A DNA stretch of 64,000 bases from Anaerosalibacter sp. Marseille-P3206 (GTDB taxonomy: Bacteria; Bacillota; Clostridia; Tissierellales; Sporanaerobacteraceae), in assembly GCF_900155565.1 (NCBI RefSeq), contig NZ_FUHM01000002.1, positions 992,001 to 1,056,000 of the forward strand, given 5' to 3'. Under the pieces are notes generated by a model that worked only from the letters and a program-made list of their open reading frames with translations, was not told the origin of the DNA and did not search any database. This document shows, piece after piece, positions 51,619 to 60,018 of this stretch (position 1 is the first letter of the stretch; each line of letters begins with the position of its first letter). A program made the position numbers and the translations under genes.

Positions 51619-52549
51619 ATTAGTATTTGACATATTAAATTATGTTAACGAAGGTATTGTAATACTGAACGAAAATTCAGAAATACTATTTTGGAATAAT
51701 TATATGGAATATATAACAGATACTAAAGCAAATGAAGTTATCAATTCTAAAATATTTGATGCAATTCCAGGATTAAACAAAGTTTATTTCAAAAAAGCTT
51801 TTAATTCAGCAATGGAAAAGGATTTCAAATTTTTCTTTTCTTCTGAAATGCATAAGAACTTAATTTCTAATGATTTTGAACTTAACTTTAGAATAAATAA
51901 ATTCAAAAGTTCTAATTCACAGTACTTGATTATTGAGTTCATGGATGTCACCAGTCAATTCATTAGAATAGAACAATTAAAAGAATATGCAAATGAATTA
52001 TACTTATTAAATAAAAAATTAAAACAAAAAGAAAAAGAAATTGAAAGATTAGCTTATTATGATACACTTACTAATTTAGCAAATAGAACACTTTTTTATA
52101 ACCTAGCTGAAAAACTATTAGCTAATGCTAAAAGAAGAAATACTATATTGGGATTAATGTTTATTGACATTGATAAATTCAAATATATAAATGATACATA
52201 TGGTCATAGAATAGGAGATAAGATTTTAATTGAAGTAGCAAAAATACTTAAAAAGTGTACAAGAGAAAATGATGTTGTAGCAAGACTGGGTGGAGATGAA
52301 TTCTTAGTATTGCTTCCTGATTTAAGAGATTACAGCAACTACAGAACTATTGCTAAAAGAATTGCAAATGCAAATAGCAAAGTAAAGGTTGATGACGATA
52401 TTGAGTTAAATATAGCTTTAAGTATAGGGGTAAGTTTTTATCCTCAAGATGGAAATACTATTGATGACTTAATATCAAAATCAGATAAAGCAATGTATAA
52501 TGTAAAAAATATTGGCGGAAATAAATGTGTACATTATATAAATGGATAA
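51611..52549 (+). CDS. PAS-GGDEF diguanylate cyclase
   Basis: About 312 residues from the ATG at 51611. The longer frame would start inside cheC. N-terminal PAS domain (DILNYVNEGIVILNENSEIL, FWNNYMEYIT), linker coiled coil, then a GGDEF domain: YYDTLTNLANRTLFYNLAEK, DIDKFKYINDTYGHRIGD, and the active site ARLGGDEFLVLL. RENDVVARL supplies an RxxD inhibitory site five residues before. It makes cyclic di-GMP under control of the CheY/CheC pair. Confidence 0.92.
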   Translation: MDKLVFDILNYVNEGIVILNENSEILFWNNYMEYITDTKANEVINSKIFDAIPGLNKVYFKKAFNSAMEKDFKFFFSSEMHKNLISNDFELNFRINKFKSSNSQYLIIEFMDVTSQFIRIEQLKEYANELYLLNKKLKQKEKEIERLAYYDTLTNLANRTLFYNLAEKLLANAKRRNTILGLMFIDIDKFKYINDTYGHRIGDKILIEVAKILKKCTRENDVVARLGGDEFLVLLPDLRDYSNYRTIAKRIANANSKVKVDDDIELNIALSIGVSFYPQDGNTIDDLISKSDKAMYNVKNIGGNKCVHYING

Positions 52550-52557
52550 ATTTTAAT

Positions 52558-52598
52558 AAGGGAAGGGATTACGGCTTAATAAGTCTATCCCTTCCCTT
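52558..52598. terminator. Bidirectional terminator
   Basis: AAGGGAAGGGAT (52558-52569) and ATCCCTTCCCTT (52587-52598) pair over 12 bp between the convergent GGDEF and DsrE genes. Confidence 0.75.
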
Positions 52599-52603
52599 AC
52601 TTA

Positions 52604-52933
52604 CTATGGTCTTATATACGCAAAACCTTCTTCTTGTTTTTTTATCAATTCAATCATACTATTAGGTATAACTTCTACAAAGTCCAATATCTCATCCTCT
52701 TTTATTTCATGAGCTTTAAGAGCATTAGCACAAGCTTCAAACACAACACCCTTAGCATTTTGCTTAGTCATCACATGAGCTAGTTCAAAATCTTTAGTGT
52801 ATCCATCCACTGCTTCAGCATTTGCAACAACTACAATCTCTACATCCTCTTTAGCATCTCTCAAAAGATTTCTTACATTAATAAGAGATAAACTCCATTT
52901 TTCCATTTCAACTACATGAAATACTGCCTTCAT
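52604..52933 (-). CDS. DsrE/DsrF-like family protein
   Basis: 109 residues of the small DsrE fold: KAVFHVVEMEKWSLSLINVR, VEIVVVANAEAVDGYTKD, KGVVFEACANALKAHEI, with the single conserved-type Cys in the FEACANAL segment. DsrE-like proteins carry sulfur in some systems. Here no sulfur-transfer partners are visible. It is directly downstream of cobN (60 bp). The ATG follows GGAGGGAAT. Confidence 0.8.
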   Translation of the reverse strand: MKAVFHVVEMEKWSLSLINVRNLLRDAKEDVEIVVVANAEAVDGYTKDFELAHVMTKQNAKGVVFEACANALKAHEIKEDEILDFVEVIPNSMIELIKKQEEGFAYIRP

Positions 52934-52993
52934 TTCATTCCCTCCTTTAAAACCGTTAATTTGATTATAACATAAAAAGGTGGCATGGAAAGT

Positions 52994-55900
52994 TTAGTGA
53001 ATTTTTTCTTCTATACTTCCTTCTACTTCAATATAAACCTTTCTTAATTCTTCTAACTGTTTATCTGTTGCATCCCAGTATCCTCTTTGATTTGCTTCTA
53101 GTAGTCTTTCCATCATGCTCAAATAAGCCCATCTATTGTTTTCCTTAAGCTTTTCTCTCAATTCCTCATCTGATACATAAGTTGACTGAAGGCTATCAAA
53201 TACCCAATTGTCCACTTTGTTTGTTGTAGCTGAAAGGCCTATTATGTTTTCAAATCTATCATATATTTCCTGAACCCCGTGGTATTTGTGTTCAAGCATG
53301 GCATCTATCCACTTTGGATTTAACAGCCTAGTCCTAACACCTCTCTCTATGGACTTATCTACAGTTTCTGTTTCAATAGACTCTCCAGTAGTATCACTAA
53401 TATATATTTCAGCTTTTTTCCCTTTTACCATTTCTATAGATTTTGCCAATCCTCCAAAGAACTCATAGTAATGGTCTAAATCAGTGACCTCATATTCGTG
53501 ATTACTCCTAGTTTGAGATACAATATCTACCGTCTTAAGATTGTCTTCTAATAGTCCTTCTACTTTCTTCCCACTATGATTCAAACTATATACATATTTT
53601 AAACTATCGATAAACTTATCCCCAAGTTGTTCTTCACTAGTCCAGTTTTTAGTTTCTATAATAGTTGTAATACCTGTTCCATAATCTCCTTCTTTAGGCC
53701 CAAATATTCTTGATACAGCCAACTCTCCTGCCTCATCAGGAGAATATCCTTTATCTAATAAATTTTTATAAATCTTTTTTGTATTTGCCTTAAAATAGTT
53801 CATATCATCAGGTTCATCTAGTAAATATACATCCTTAAAAATCTTATTCATAAACTGTATCATATTATAGAACATATCCCTAAAGAATCCACACATATTA
53901 ATAGTGATATCTATTCTAGGTCTACCCAATTCTTCCAATGGTATTATCTCATATTCAGGGTCAAAACCTCTATTCCTAACAATCCTCACCCCTAAATAAT
54001 GAAATATCTGCCCCAATGTTTCTCCTTGAGTTCTTGAAGTTTCAAGTCCCCATAGTACCATAGCCACTGTTTTAGGATATTCGCCACTAGATTTCATATA
54101 TTCCTTTATAGTATTGTCTGCGATTTTGGCACCTCTTTCACAGGCAACTTCACTAGGTACAAGCCTAGGATCAAATTGATAAAGATTATATCCAGTAGGC
54201 AATACCTCAGGACTTCTTATAGTATCACCAGCCAATTTTGCTGGTAAATATTCTCCATTTAATACTTTTAGTAGCCCCTTTATTTCATAACATTCCTTTG
54301 AAGAATTGTAACATTTCCTGCCAAATTCTAAAGAATCCGAATATCTATCTTCACAAATTCCTTCCATTACATACTTTTCTATGATTTCAGTAGATTTTTC
54401 ATCTAATTCTGCCAACTTTTCAGTATCATTTCTATCAAGCAATTCTTCATAATCTAGTCCTTCATTTTCTGCTACCAATCTTCTTATAGCCTTTATATTT
54501 CCCCTATCATATCTCAATAAAAATCTCATATAATCACAGGCTTCACTATCAGTATACCCCTGTCCAAATATGTGCAATCCTCTAGGAATAAGAGATCTTT
54601 TAATCCTATAAAGTTCTCTTTCTAACATATCTAAATCTTCTCCATCAAAATTAAGCTCACTAGCTTTTTCTTTGATCTTTTCCTTCAAATCATCACATCT
54701 AATTGGGTCTACTCTCTCTGCTTCTTTTAATTCACTAATTAAAGTCTCAAGTACAATCATTTCACCGTATAGTTCAGCTTCTGTATATGGTGGAGACTGA
54801 TATCCAACTAATACTGCATGAGATCTTCTCTTAGCAATGACTGATTCTGCAGGATTTCCACAATAATATAAATAAGCATGAGGAATATCATAAACTAACA
54901 TATCAGAAAAACAATCCTTAGACATACCACATTCTTTTCCCTTTAAAAATTCCAATGTTCCATGAGTACCTACATGTACCACTGCATCAGCTTTAAACTC
55001 TTCCTTTAGCCATTTATAAAAAGCTATATACTGGTGATGAGGTAATAATGTCTTGTCATGATAACATTTCTCAGGATTTTCATGAACACCTCTAGATGGT
55101 TGAAGTCCCACAAATACATTTCCAAATTCTTTTCCTGGAATCAAAAACTTCTTATCTTCAGTCATTACCTCTCCTGGTACTTCTCCCCATTGGCTTATCA
55201 TCTCATCATACCAATCCTTATCCTTCAAATCTATACTGTACTTATCCTTTTCATAAGTTATCATGTGTTCACTTTGTTTTCCAACTATCCACTTTCCAGA
55301 GTTTACGATTTTACCTTGAGTAAAGTATTCCATCAATTCTTCACTAGTTTTAGCATCTACATTATATCCTTCATCTTTCAATGCAGACATTATCTTCTCT
55401 ATAGATACAAAGGTATCAAGAAATGCACCACCAAATATATTATCTTCTCCTGGAGGATAATTGTAGCATATTATAGCAACCTTTTTATCCTTATTTGGCT
55501 TTTTCCTCAAGTTTATCCAATTGTTTATCCTTGAAATAACCTTTGTAACTCTATCCTCTATAATATCAATTTCTCCTATTTCTAAATCCAATTCTTCATC
55601 CCTATCATTAACCCTTATAGCTCCAATTGGAATAGACTCTATAGAACCATCAAGTTCTGGCAACATAACAGAAACTAAAAACTCTGGGGGAGATATACCT
55701 GCAACTGATTCTTCCCATTCTCTAAGTTCCCTCTTTGCCATCAAGTAAGGATGTAGTTGTGGAACATTTATCTTCTTTAACAATTCAACTGCCTTATCAG
55801 CATCTCCACCCATAGGTCCTGCCCCTAGTCTAAAAGACATTACATTTACTATCAAATCTATATTTGGGCTTTCAGGACTTAATAATATTTTTTCCAAAAC

Positions 55901-56704
55901 ATCTACATTCTTGGGAGTAACTGAATTAAATGCAACAGGCAAAACATTCACATATTCACTTAACTTTTCACAAAACTTACCCACACATCCACAACTCCTA
56001 TGAGGATAATTATCGCTACGGTACAAAACTGCAACCATAGCTTTATCTTTATCAAAACCAAAATCATCAGCATATTCTGCCCAATCCCTATAAATCTTCA
56101 AAGTAAGTGGATCACAAATAGAAATAGGTTCATTTTCTTTTGGATCCCTTGGTTTTGGGAGATTATTTACCTTTCCATATTCTCTAAGGATTAAATAAAA
56201 CAAATCCTCTATGCCTTCTCCAGCTAGTGTCCAATACTTAGATATAAGGACAAAGTTCCTCATATCTCTAGGTTTGCCAAATGGTACAAACTTTCCCATC
56301 TTTTCAGCCATATCCATCATTTTCATAATGGCCTCTACATTAATATCTTTTCTATTTTTCTTTGAACCCATTTTCATATCCTTAGCACTTAAAGAACCTA
56401 GCTTTAAATATGGGCCAATTTCCTTTCCTTGTCCTCCAATATTCACTATATCTCCACTACACTTTTTACATCCTGCTACAGTAGCAACTACTACATCCTC
56501 TTTAGCTCCCATAAGGTCAGTAAGTACAAAATCCGCTTCTCCAATATGTTTTTCTATTTCAGGAAGTTTTTCCTTTCTATATCCTCTTCCCACATAAAAA
56601 AGTTTTAAATCCAATATATTTCCGTATTCTTCTTTAAGTTTTTTGTAAAATCTTGACATATCAACAGCAACAGGATTTGATACAGTAACAACTACTAATT
56701 TCAT
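52994..56704 (-). CDS. cobN: Cobaltochelatase subunit CobN (CobN/ChlH family)
   Basis: 1236 residues, the full length of the CobN/BchH family: FYVGRGYRKEKLPEIE, ADFVLTDLMGAKEDVVV, VHVGTHGTLEFLKGKECGMS, PAESVIAKRRSHAVLVGYQS, PRIDITINMCGFFRDMFYNM, GYSPDEAGELAVSRIFGPKE. CobN is the large tetrapyrrole-binding part of an ATP-driven chelatase that inserts cobalt into hydrogenobyrinate diamide; AAA partners (CobS/CobT or ChlI/ChlD) are not in the window. It belongs to a group found in anaerobes and methanogens. A terminator-like hairpin separates it from the genes upstream. Confidence 0.93.
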   Translation of the reverse strand: MKLVVVTVSNPVAVDMSRFYKKLKEEYGNILDLKLFYVGRGYRKEKLPEIEKHIGEADFVLTDLMGAKEDVVVATVAGCKKCSGDIVNIGGQGKEIGPYLKLGSLSAKDMKMGSKKNRKDINVEAIMKMMDMAEKMGKFVPFGKPRDMRNFVLISKYWTLAGEGIEDLFYLILREYGKVNNLPKPRDPKENEPISICDPLTLKIYRDWAEYADDFGFDKDKAMVAVLYRSDNYPHRSCGCVGKFCEKLSEYVNVLPVAFNSVTPKNVDVLEKILLSPESPNIDLIVNVMSFRLGAGPMGGDADKAVELLKKINVPQLHPYLMAKRELREWEESVAGISPPEFLVSVMLPELDGSIESIPIGAIRVNDRDEELDLEIGEIDIIEDRVTKVISRINNWINLRKKPNKDKKVAIICYNYPPGEDNIFGGAFLDTFVSIEKIMSALKDEGYNVDAKTSEELMEYFTQGKIVNSGKWIVGKQSEHMITYEKDKYSIDLKDKDWYDEMISQWGEVPGEVMTEDKKFLIPGKEFGNVFVGLQPSRGVHENPEKCYHDKTLLPHHQYIAFYKWLKEEFKADAVVHVGTHGTLEFLKGKECGMSKDCFSDMLVYDIPHAYLYYCGNPAESVIAKRRSHAVLVGYQSPPYTEAELYGEMIVLETLISELKEAERVDPIRCDDLKEKIKEKASELNFDGEDLDMLERELYRIKRSLIPRGLHIFGQGYTDSEACDYMRFLLRYDRGNIKAIRRLVAENEGLDYEELLDRNDTEKLAELDEKSTEIIEKYVMEGICEDRYSDSLEFGRKCYNSSKECYEIKGLLKVLNGEYLPAKLAGDTIRSPEVLPTGYNLYQFDPRLVPSEVACERGAKIADNTIKEYMKSSGEYPKTVAMVLWGLETSRTQGETLGQIFHYLGVRIVRNRGFDPEYEIIPLEELGRPRIDITINMCGFFRDMFYNMIQFMNKIFKDVYLLDEPDDMNYFKANTKKIYKNLLDKGYSPDEAGELAVSRIFGPKEGDYGTGITTIIETKNWTSEEQLGDKFIDSLKYVYSLNHSGKKVEGLLEDNLKTVDIVSQTRSNHEYEVTDLDHYYEFFGGLAKSIEMVKGKKAEIYISDTTGESIETETVDKSIERGVRTRLLNPKWIDAMLEHKYHGVQEIYDRFENIIGLSATTNKVDNWVFDSLQSTYVSDEELREKLKENNRWAYLSMMERLLEANQRGYWDATDKQLEELRKVYIEVEGSIEEKIH

Positions 56705-56747
56705 ATAAACACCTCTTTTACATAAACTTGGATTTAGTTATATTTAG

Positions 56748-56779
56748 AAAAGCAAAGATTGTTTTTAATCTTTGCTTTT
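56748..56779 (-). terminator. Terminator-like hairpin upstream of cobN
   Basis: AAAAGCAAAGATT and AATCTTTGCTTTT form a 13-bp stem with TTTTCTAAAT after it on the minus strand. It would end transcription coming from the ABC-2 genes and separate cobN from them. Confidence 0.6.
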
Positions 56780-56786
56780 CTATCTA

Positions 56787-57025
56787 TTAGTTAAATACTT
56801 CTGGATATAGCATTTTTGCTAAACCCTCATACGCCTCACCATATCTATCATTTTTACAGCTTTTATTGAACTCCAAGCTGAATTAGATTCTACATCCTTT
56901 TTCAATCTCTGTTCAAGCTTATCTACTTTTCCCATAGCTTGAACAAATATAAAATCTGGATCTTCTTCTATTATTTTTTCCATACTAAAAACCTTGTCTT
57001 TTTCACTTAAAACATTCCTTATCAT
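56787..57025 (-). pseudogene. Relic of a BtuF/FepB-type periplasmic binding protein
   Basis: VFSMEKIIEEDPDFIFVQAM, then KLEQRLKKDVESNSAWSSIK and AVK belong to the C-terminal half of corrinoid/iron-siderophore binding proteins. After AVK the frame breaks; shifted by one base it continues DRYGEAYEGLAKMLYPEVFN to a stop at 56787, the normal end of that family. About 20 residues between the two parts and the whole N-terminal half are missing. It lies 8 bp after the ABC-2 permease gene. Confidence 0.75.
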
Positions 57026-57033
57026 AAATTGTT

Positions 57034-57768
57034 TTACTTTACTTCTCTATAGCTCATAGCTATACCCCACAAATAAAACACTACTGAATAAATCAAAAGT
57101 ACTAATATTGATTTATGGTCAAACTGCCCTTTCAACACAATATCCCTTAGGGATTGGGATGTATGTGAAAGGGGCAATACTCCAATTACACCTTTCACAA
57201 GAGGAGGTAAGTTCTTCAATGAAAAGAAAGTACCACATAAAAATGACATAGGAGTCATAACATAAGTAGTAAACCTACTCATATCGTAGTGACTTTCAAT
57301 TGAAAGAGCAGCACCATATCCAAAAGCTGCAAACAAAAAACTATTTAAAAAACATATTAAAACAAAATAAAAATCAATATGTATCTTTATTCCAAACAAA
57401 TATGATATCAATAATATAAGGCCAGATGCATACATCCCTCTAAAGGTGCCAGCCAGAATATGTCCTAAAGCTAGCAACTTCATATTCACCGGGGAAGTCA
57501 AATAATATTCAAAACTTTTTTCATATAATTTAGAAATATTAATCCTAACAGATATAGCATTAAAACTTGTATTCATAGTTGTAAGAGCAATAATTCCTGG
57601 TATTATAAAATGCATATAAGTTGCACCTTCTATAACTATATCCTTACCTAATCCCCATCCAAATGCAATTAAATACAAAAGTGGAGTCATAATAGCTGAA
57701 CTTGTAATCTTAAAAAATCTTCTTTTAAAAAATATAAACTCTCTCCACAACACAGTAAAAACTTCCAT
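57034..57768 (-). CDS. ABC-2 type exporter permease
   Basis: 244 residues with six membrane helices in the ABC-2 layout: VLWREFIFFKRRFFKITSSA (amphipathic start), IAFGWGLGKDIVI, YMHFIIPGIIALTTMNTSFN, and FLCGTFFSLKNLPPLVKGVI, GVLPLSHTSQSLRDIVL. The last part matches the NodJ/DrrB class. It follows its ATPase by one base. The cargo is unknown. Its position inside the cbiK-cobN cluster suggests a corrinoid- or cobalt-linked cargo, but that is only suggestive. Confidence 0.85.
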   Translation of the reverse strand: MEVFTVLWREFIFFKRRFFKITSSAIMTPLLYLIAFGWGLGKDIVIEGATYMHFIIPGIIALTTMNTSFNAISVRINISKLYEKSFEYYLTSPVNMKLLALGHILAGTFRGMYASGLILLISYLFGIKIHIDFYFVLICFLNSFLFAAFGYGAALSIESHYDMSRFTTYVMTPMSFLCGTFFSLKNLPPLVKGVIGVLPLSHTSQSLRDIVLKGQFDHKSILVLLIYSVVFYLWGIAMSYREVK

Positions 57769-57769
57769 A

Positions 57770-58621
57770 TTATACTACCTTCCTATTCGTAAAGTTATAG
57801 AAAACATCTTCCAAAGTTGTTTTTCTAATAGTACATGAAATACTCTCAACATTTGAAATATACTTTTCTGCTTCTTCCTTCTCCTTAAAATATGCATAAT
57901 TAGTCTTCATTTCATTGTCAAAATATTCAACAGTGTAAATACCTAAATCTTCTTTAAACCTATCAGGAGTATCCTTTTTGAATATTTTTCCCTCATTTAT
58001 CAAGCAAACTTGATTGCAAAGATAATCTGCTTCTTCAATATAATGAGTCGTAAGAAGTATGGTCTTACCTAATGTCTTCATATATTTCAATATATCCCAT
58101 ATCTTCCTTCTACCATTTAAATCAATCCCCACAGTAGGCTCGTCAAGAAAAACAACATCTGGATCGTTAATTAAAGCCTTAGCTATCATAAGTCTTCTCT
58201 GCATTCCTCCAGAAAGATTCATAGCCTTTTTATCTCTATGTTCTTCTAACTCCATAGCAACAAGAAGTTCATCTATTAAATCTTTATAGTCCTTTATTTT
58301 GAATAGTTTAGCAGCAAAAACTAGATTCTCATATGCTGTTAGTTCTTTGTCTAAATTGGTATATTGGGGAACAACCCCTAATCTCTTTTTTATTTGCATA
58401 TTATCCCTAGACATAACTTGTCCATCTATTCTCAATACCCCTGTTGTAGGTTTTAATAATCCTGTAAGCATATTGATAAGGGTACTTTTACCTGCTCCAT
58501 TGGGTCCAAGAAGGCCTAAAAATTCTCCCTCTTTAATCGTTAAGCTCACATTTCCTACAGCAGTAAAATCCCCAAACTTTTTAGTCACACCATCTATTTC
58601 AATCAAACAAATCACATCCAT
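57770..58621 (-). CDS. ABC-2 exporter ATP-binding protein (DrrA/NodI-like)
   Basis: 283 residues: Walker A GLLGPNGAGKSTLINMLTGL, Q-loop in GVVPQYTNLDKELTAYENL, signature MNLSGGMQRRLMIAKAL, Walker B DPDVVFLDEPTVGID, and TTHYIEEADYLC with the switch His. A C-terminal extension (FDNEMKTNYAYFKEKEEAEK) is typical of the DrrA/NodI group. It works with the permease gene that follows. GTG (58615) and TTG (58606) are alternative starts. Confidence 0.9.
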   Translation of the reverse strand: MDVICLIEIDGVTKKFGDFTAVGNVSLTIKEGEFLGLLGPNGAGKSTLINMLTGLLKPTTGVLRIDGQVMSRDNMQIKKRLGVVPQYTNLDKELTAYENLVFAAKLFKIKDYKDLIDELLVAMELEEHRDKKAMNLSGGMQRRLMIAKALINDPDVVFLDEPTVGIDLNGRRKIWDILKYMKTLGKTILLTTHYIEEADYLCNQVCLINEGKIFKKDTPDRFKEDLGIYTVEYFDNEMKTNYAYFKEKEEAEKYISNVESISCTIRKTTLEDVFYNFTNRKVV

Positions 58622-58631
58622 CCTTTATTAA

Positions 58632-58862
58632 TTAACATCTCCTCACCTTTTCGGGTATAAAATAAAGACCTACCACACTAACTGCACTTCCTGCAAGTAA
58701 AGATGAAAGAATAATAAACATAAATCTAGTCCTCTCAACATTAAGACCAAGGCCAGTAGCCACTTCATCTCCCAACATCAAAATATTTAATTTGCTTGGT
58801 AAAAGCATTACCAACACAATTCCAACTGCAGCATATGGAAACAATATCTCTTCTGGCAGAAT
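58632..58862 (-). pseudogene. Relic of a BtuC/FecCD-type permease
   Basis: Directly after the cbiK stop and in the same frame, AILPEEILFPYAAVGIVLVM, LLPSKLNILMLGDEVATGLG, LNVERTRFMFIILSSLLAGS, AVSVVGLYFIPEKVRRC. This is the middle of a FecCD/BtuC permease (LGDEVATGLGLNVERTR and AGSAV elements). Both ends are gone: no start codon, and the sequence stops before the conserved FVGLVVPH part. It is the deleted remainder of an importer that once sat between cbiK and the binding protein. Confidence 0.75.
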
Positions 58863-58865
58863 TGC

Positions 58866-59636
58866 TTAAATCATATCCTTCAAATGAGAAACAAATATTT
58901 CTTGTACAGCTTCATTTTCCCCTAAACCATTAAGATAAGTTTCTACTTCAAATCCTTCACTTAAAAGAATACTCTTCCAAGAATCTTCCTCATCTCCAGC
59001 CATATCATTAGTTGCATGATCCCCTGCCACGAGCATAAATGGTTTCAAAACAATCTTTTTAATATTCTTTTCTTTCAAAATAGGAACTATATCCATAATA
59101 GTTTTACTTCCTTCCACTGTAGCAATATAAGCATTTTCAATATTCTTTTCTCTTAACTTTTCTTCAAGTATAGAATAAGACTCATCACTCACATGGTCAG
59201 TTCCATGACCCATAAATATCACTGCTTCATCATCACTAATTTTCCCAATATTAAGTGCTTCCACTACTCTTTCATAATCCCTATCATCAGACAATAATGG
59301 TTTCCCAACTTTAATATCTATACTGCTATTCTCTTTAAAGTCAGCAATTTGTTTTTGCATCTTCTCATATTCATGCCCAGGTATTATATGAAGAGATTGT
59401 ACATATATCTCGTCAAATTCATCTTCCTTCAACTTGTCCAAAGCTTCAGCTACATTATCAATAACAAGCTTGTCTCTTTTTTTAAGAATATTTATAACCA
59501 TCTGAGATGTAAAAGCCCTCCTCACATCGCAGTCTTTAAATTCATCTCTAATCCTATTCTCTACACTTTCAATACATTTCTTCCTAGTATCCTCATAAGT
59601 AGTTCCAAAGCTAACAACAAGAATTCCCTTTTTCAT
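58866..59636 (-). CDS. cbiK: Sirohydrochlorin cobaltochelatase CbiK
   Basis: 256 residues of the CbiK/HemH-like fold: MKKGILVVSFGTTYEDTRKK, AFTSQMVINILKKRDK, VQSLHIIPGHEYEKM, VIFMGHGTDHVSDESY (active His), and FMLVAGDHATNDMAGDE (second His). CbiK inserts Co2+ into sirohydrochlorin at the start of the anaerobic cobalamin route. It is the first gene after the second B12 riboswitch and terminator, so it is repressed when adenosylcobalamin is plentiful. Confidence 0.93.
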   Translation of the reverse strand: MKKGILVVSFGTTYEDTRKKCIESVENRIRDEFKDCDVRRAFTSQMVINILKKRDKLVIDNVAEALDKLKEDEFDEIYVQSLHIIPGHEYEKMQKQIADFKENSSIDIKVGKPLLSDDRDYERVVEALNIGKISDDEAVIFMGHGTDHVSDESYSILEEKLREKNIENAYIATVEGSKTIMDIVPILKEKNIKKIVLKPFMLVAGDHATNDMAGDEEDSWKSILLSEGFEVETYLNGLGENEAVQEIFVSHLKDMI

Positions 59637-59662
59637 CTTATCCCTCCGTAGTTTGATTTTAA

Positions 59663-59693
59663 AAATAAAAAAGCCCTAACCTTCAGGTTAGGG
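59663..59693 (-). terminator. Terminator between the B12 riboswitch and cbiK
   Basis: On the minus strand CCCTAACC, TGAA and GGTTAGGG are followed by C and seven T. Attenuator of the second riboswitch. Confidence 0.88.
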
Positions 59694-59732
59694 TATTTTT
59701 TGACATAAATACACAATAAAAACAAGTAACGA

Positions 59733-59910
59733 CTTCCCTCCGAAGGTTTACTAAAAAAGCAATAGGCAGGTCTCCTGACTTGTGTTTCATCCTACTCTCA
59801 ACGCCTTCCCAGTTAAGCCAGTGGCAACAAGTTGATTTCATCACACTTACAGTAGCGGGGGCTGTATCGGATTTTAACCGATTTCCCTTTTAATCAAATG
59901 AACCTCATAC
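59733..59910 (-). promoter_or_regulatory. Cobalamin (B12) riboswitch upstream of cbiK
   Basis: On the minus strand: GGGAAATCGGTTAAAATCCG, ACAGCCCCCGCTACTGTAAG, CCACTGGCTTAACTGGGAAG, GTCAGGAGACCTGCC and CTTCGGAGGGAAG. These are the conserved cobalamin riboswitch blocks in order. Same build as the one at 3028-3212, with a terminator after it. Controls cbiK and perhaps the following ABC-2 genes. Confidence 0.95.
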
Positions 59911-59939
59911 TTTTTCATTATTCGATTTTATCCATTTAT

Positions 59940-59968
59940 ATATTATCATATAAGATTTTTTTGTTCAA
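59940..59968 (-). promoter_or_regulatory. Promoter of the cbiK operon
   Basis: On the minus strand TTGAAC (59968-59963), 17 bp, TAATAT (59945-59940), about 30 bp upstream of the riboswitch. Confidence 0.6.
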
Positions 59969-60018
59969 TTAATTTTTGTGTTTTTTTTGACAATGGTAGA
60001 AAACCTACATTTAATTCC

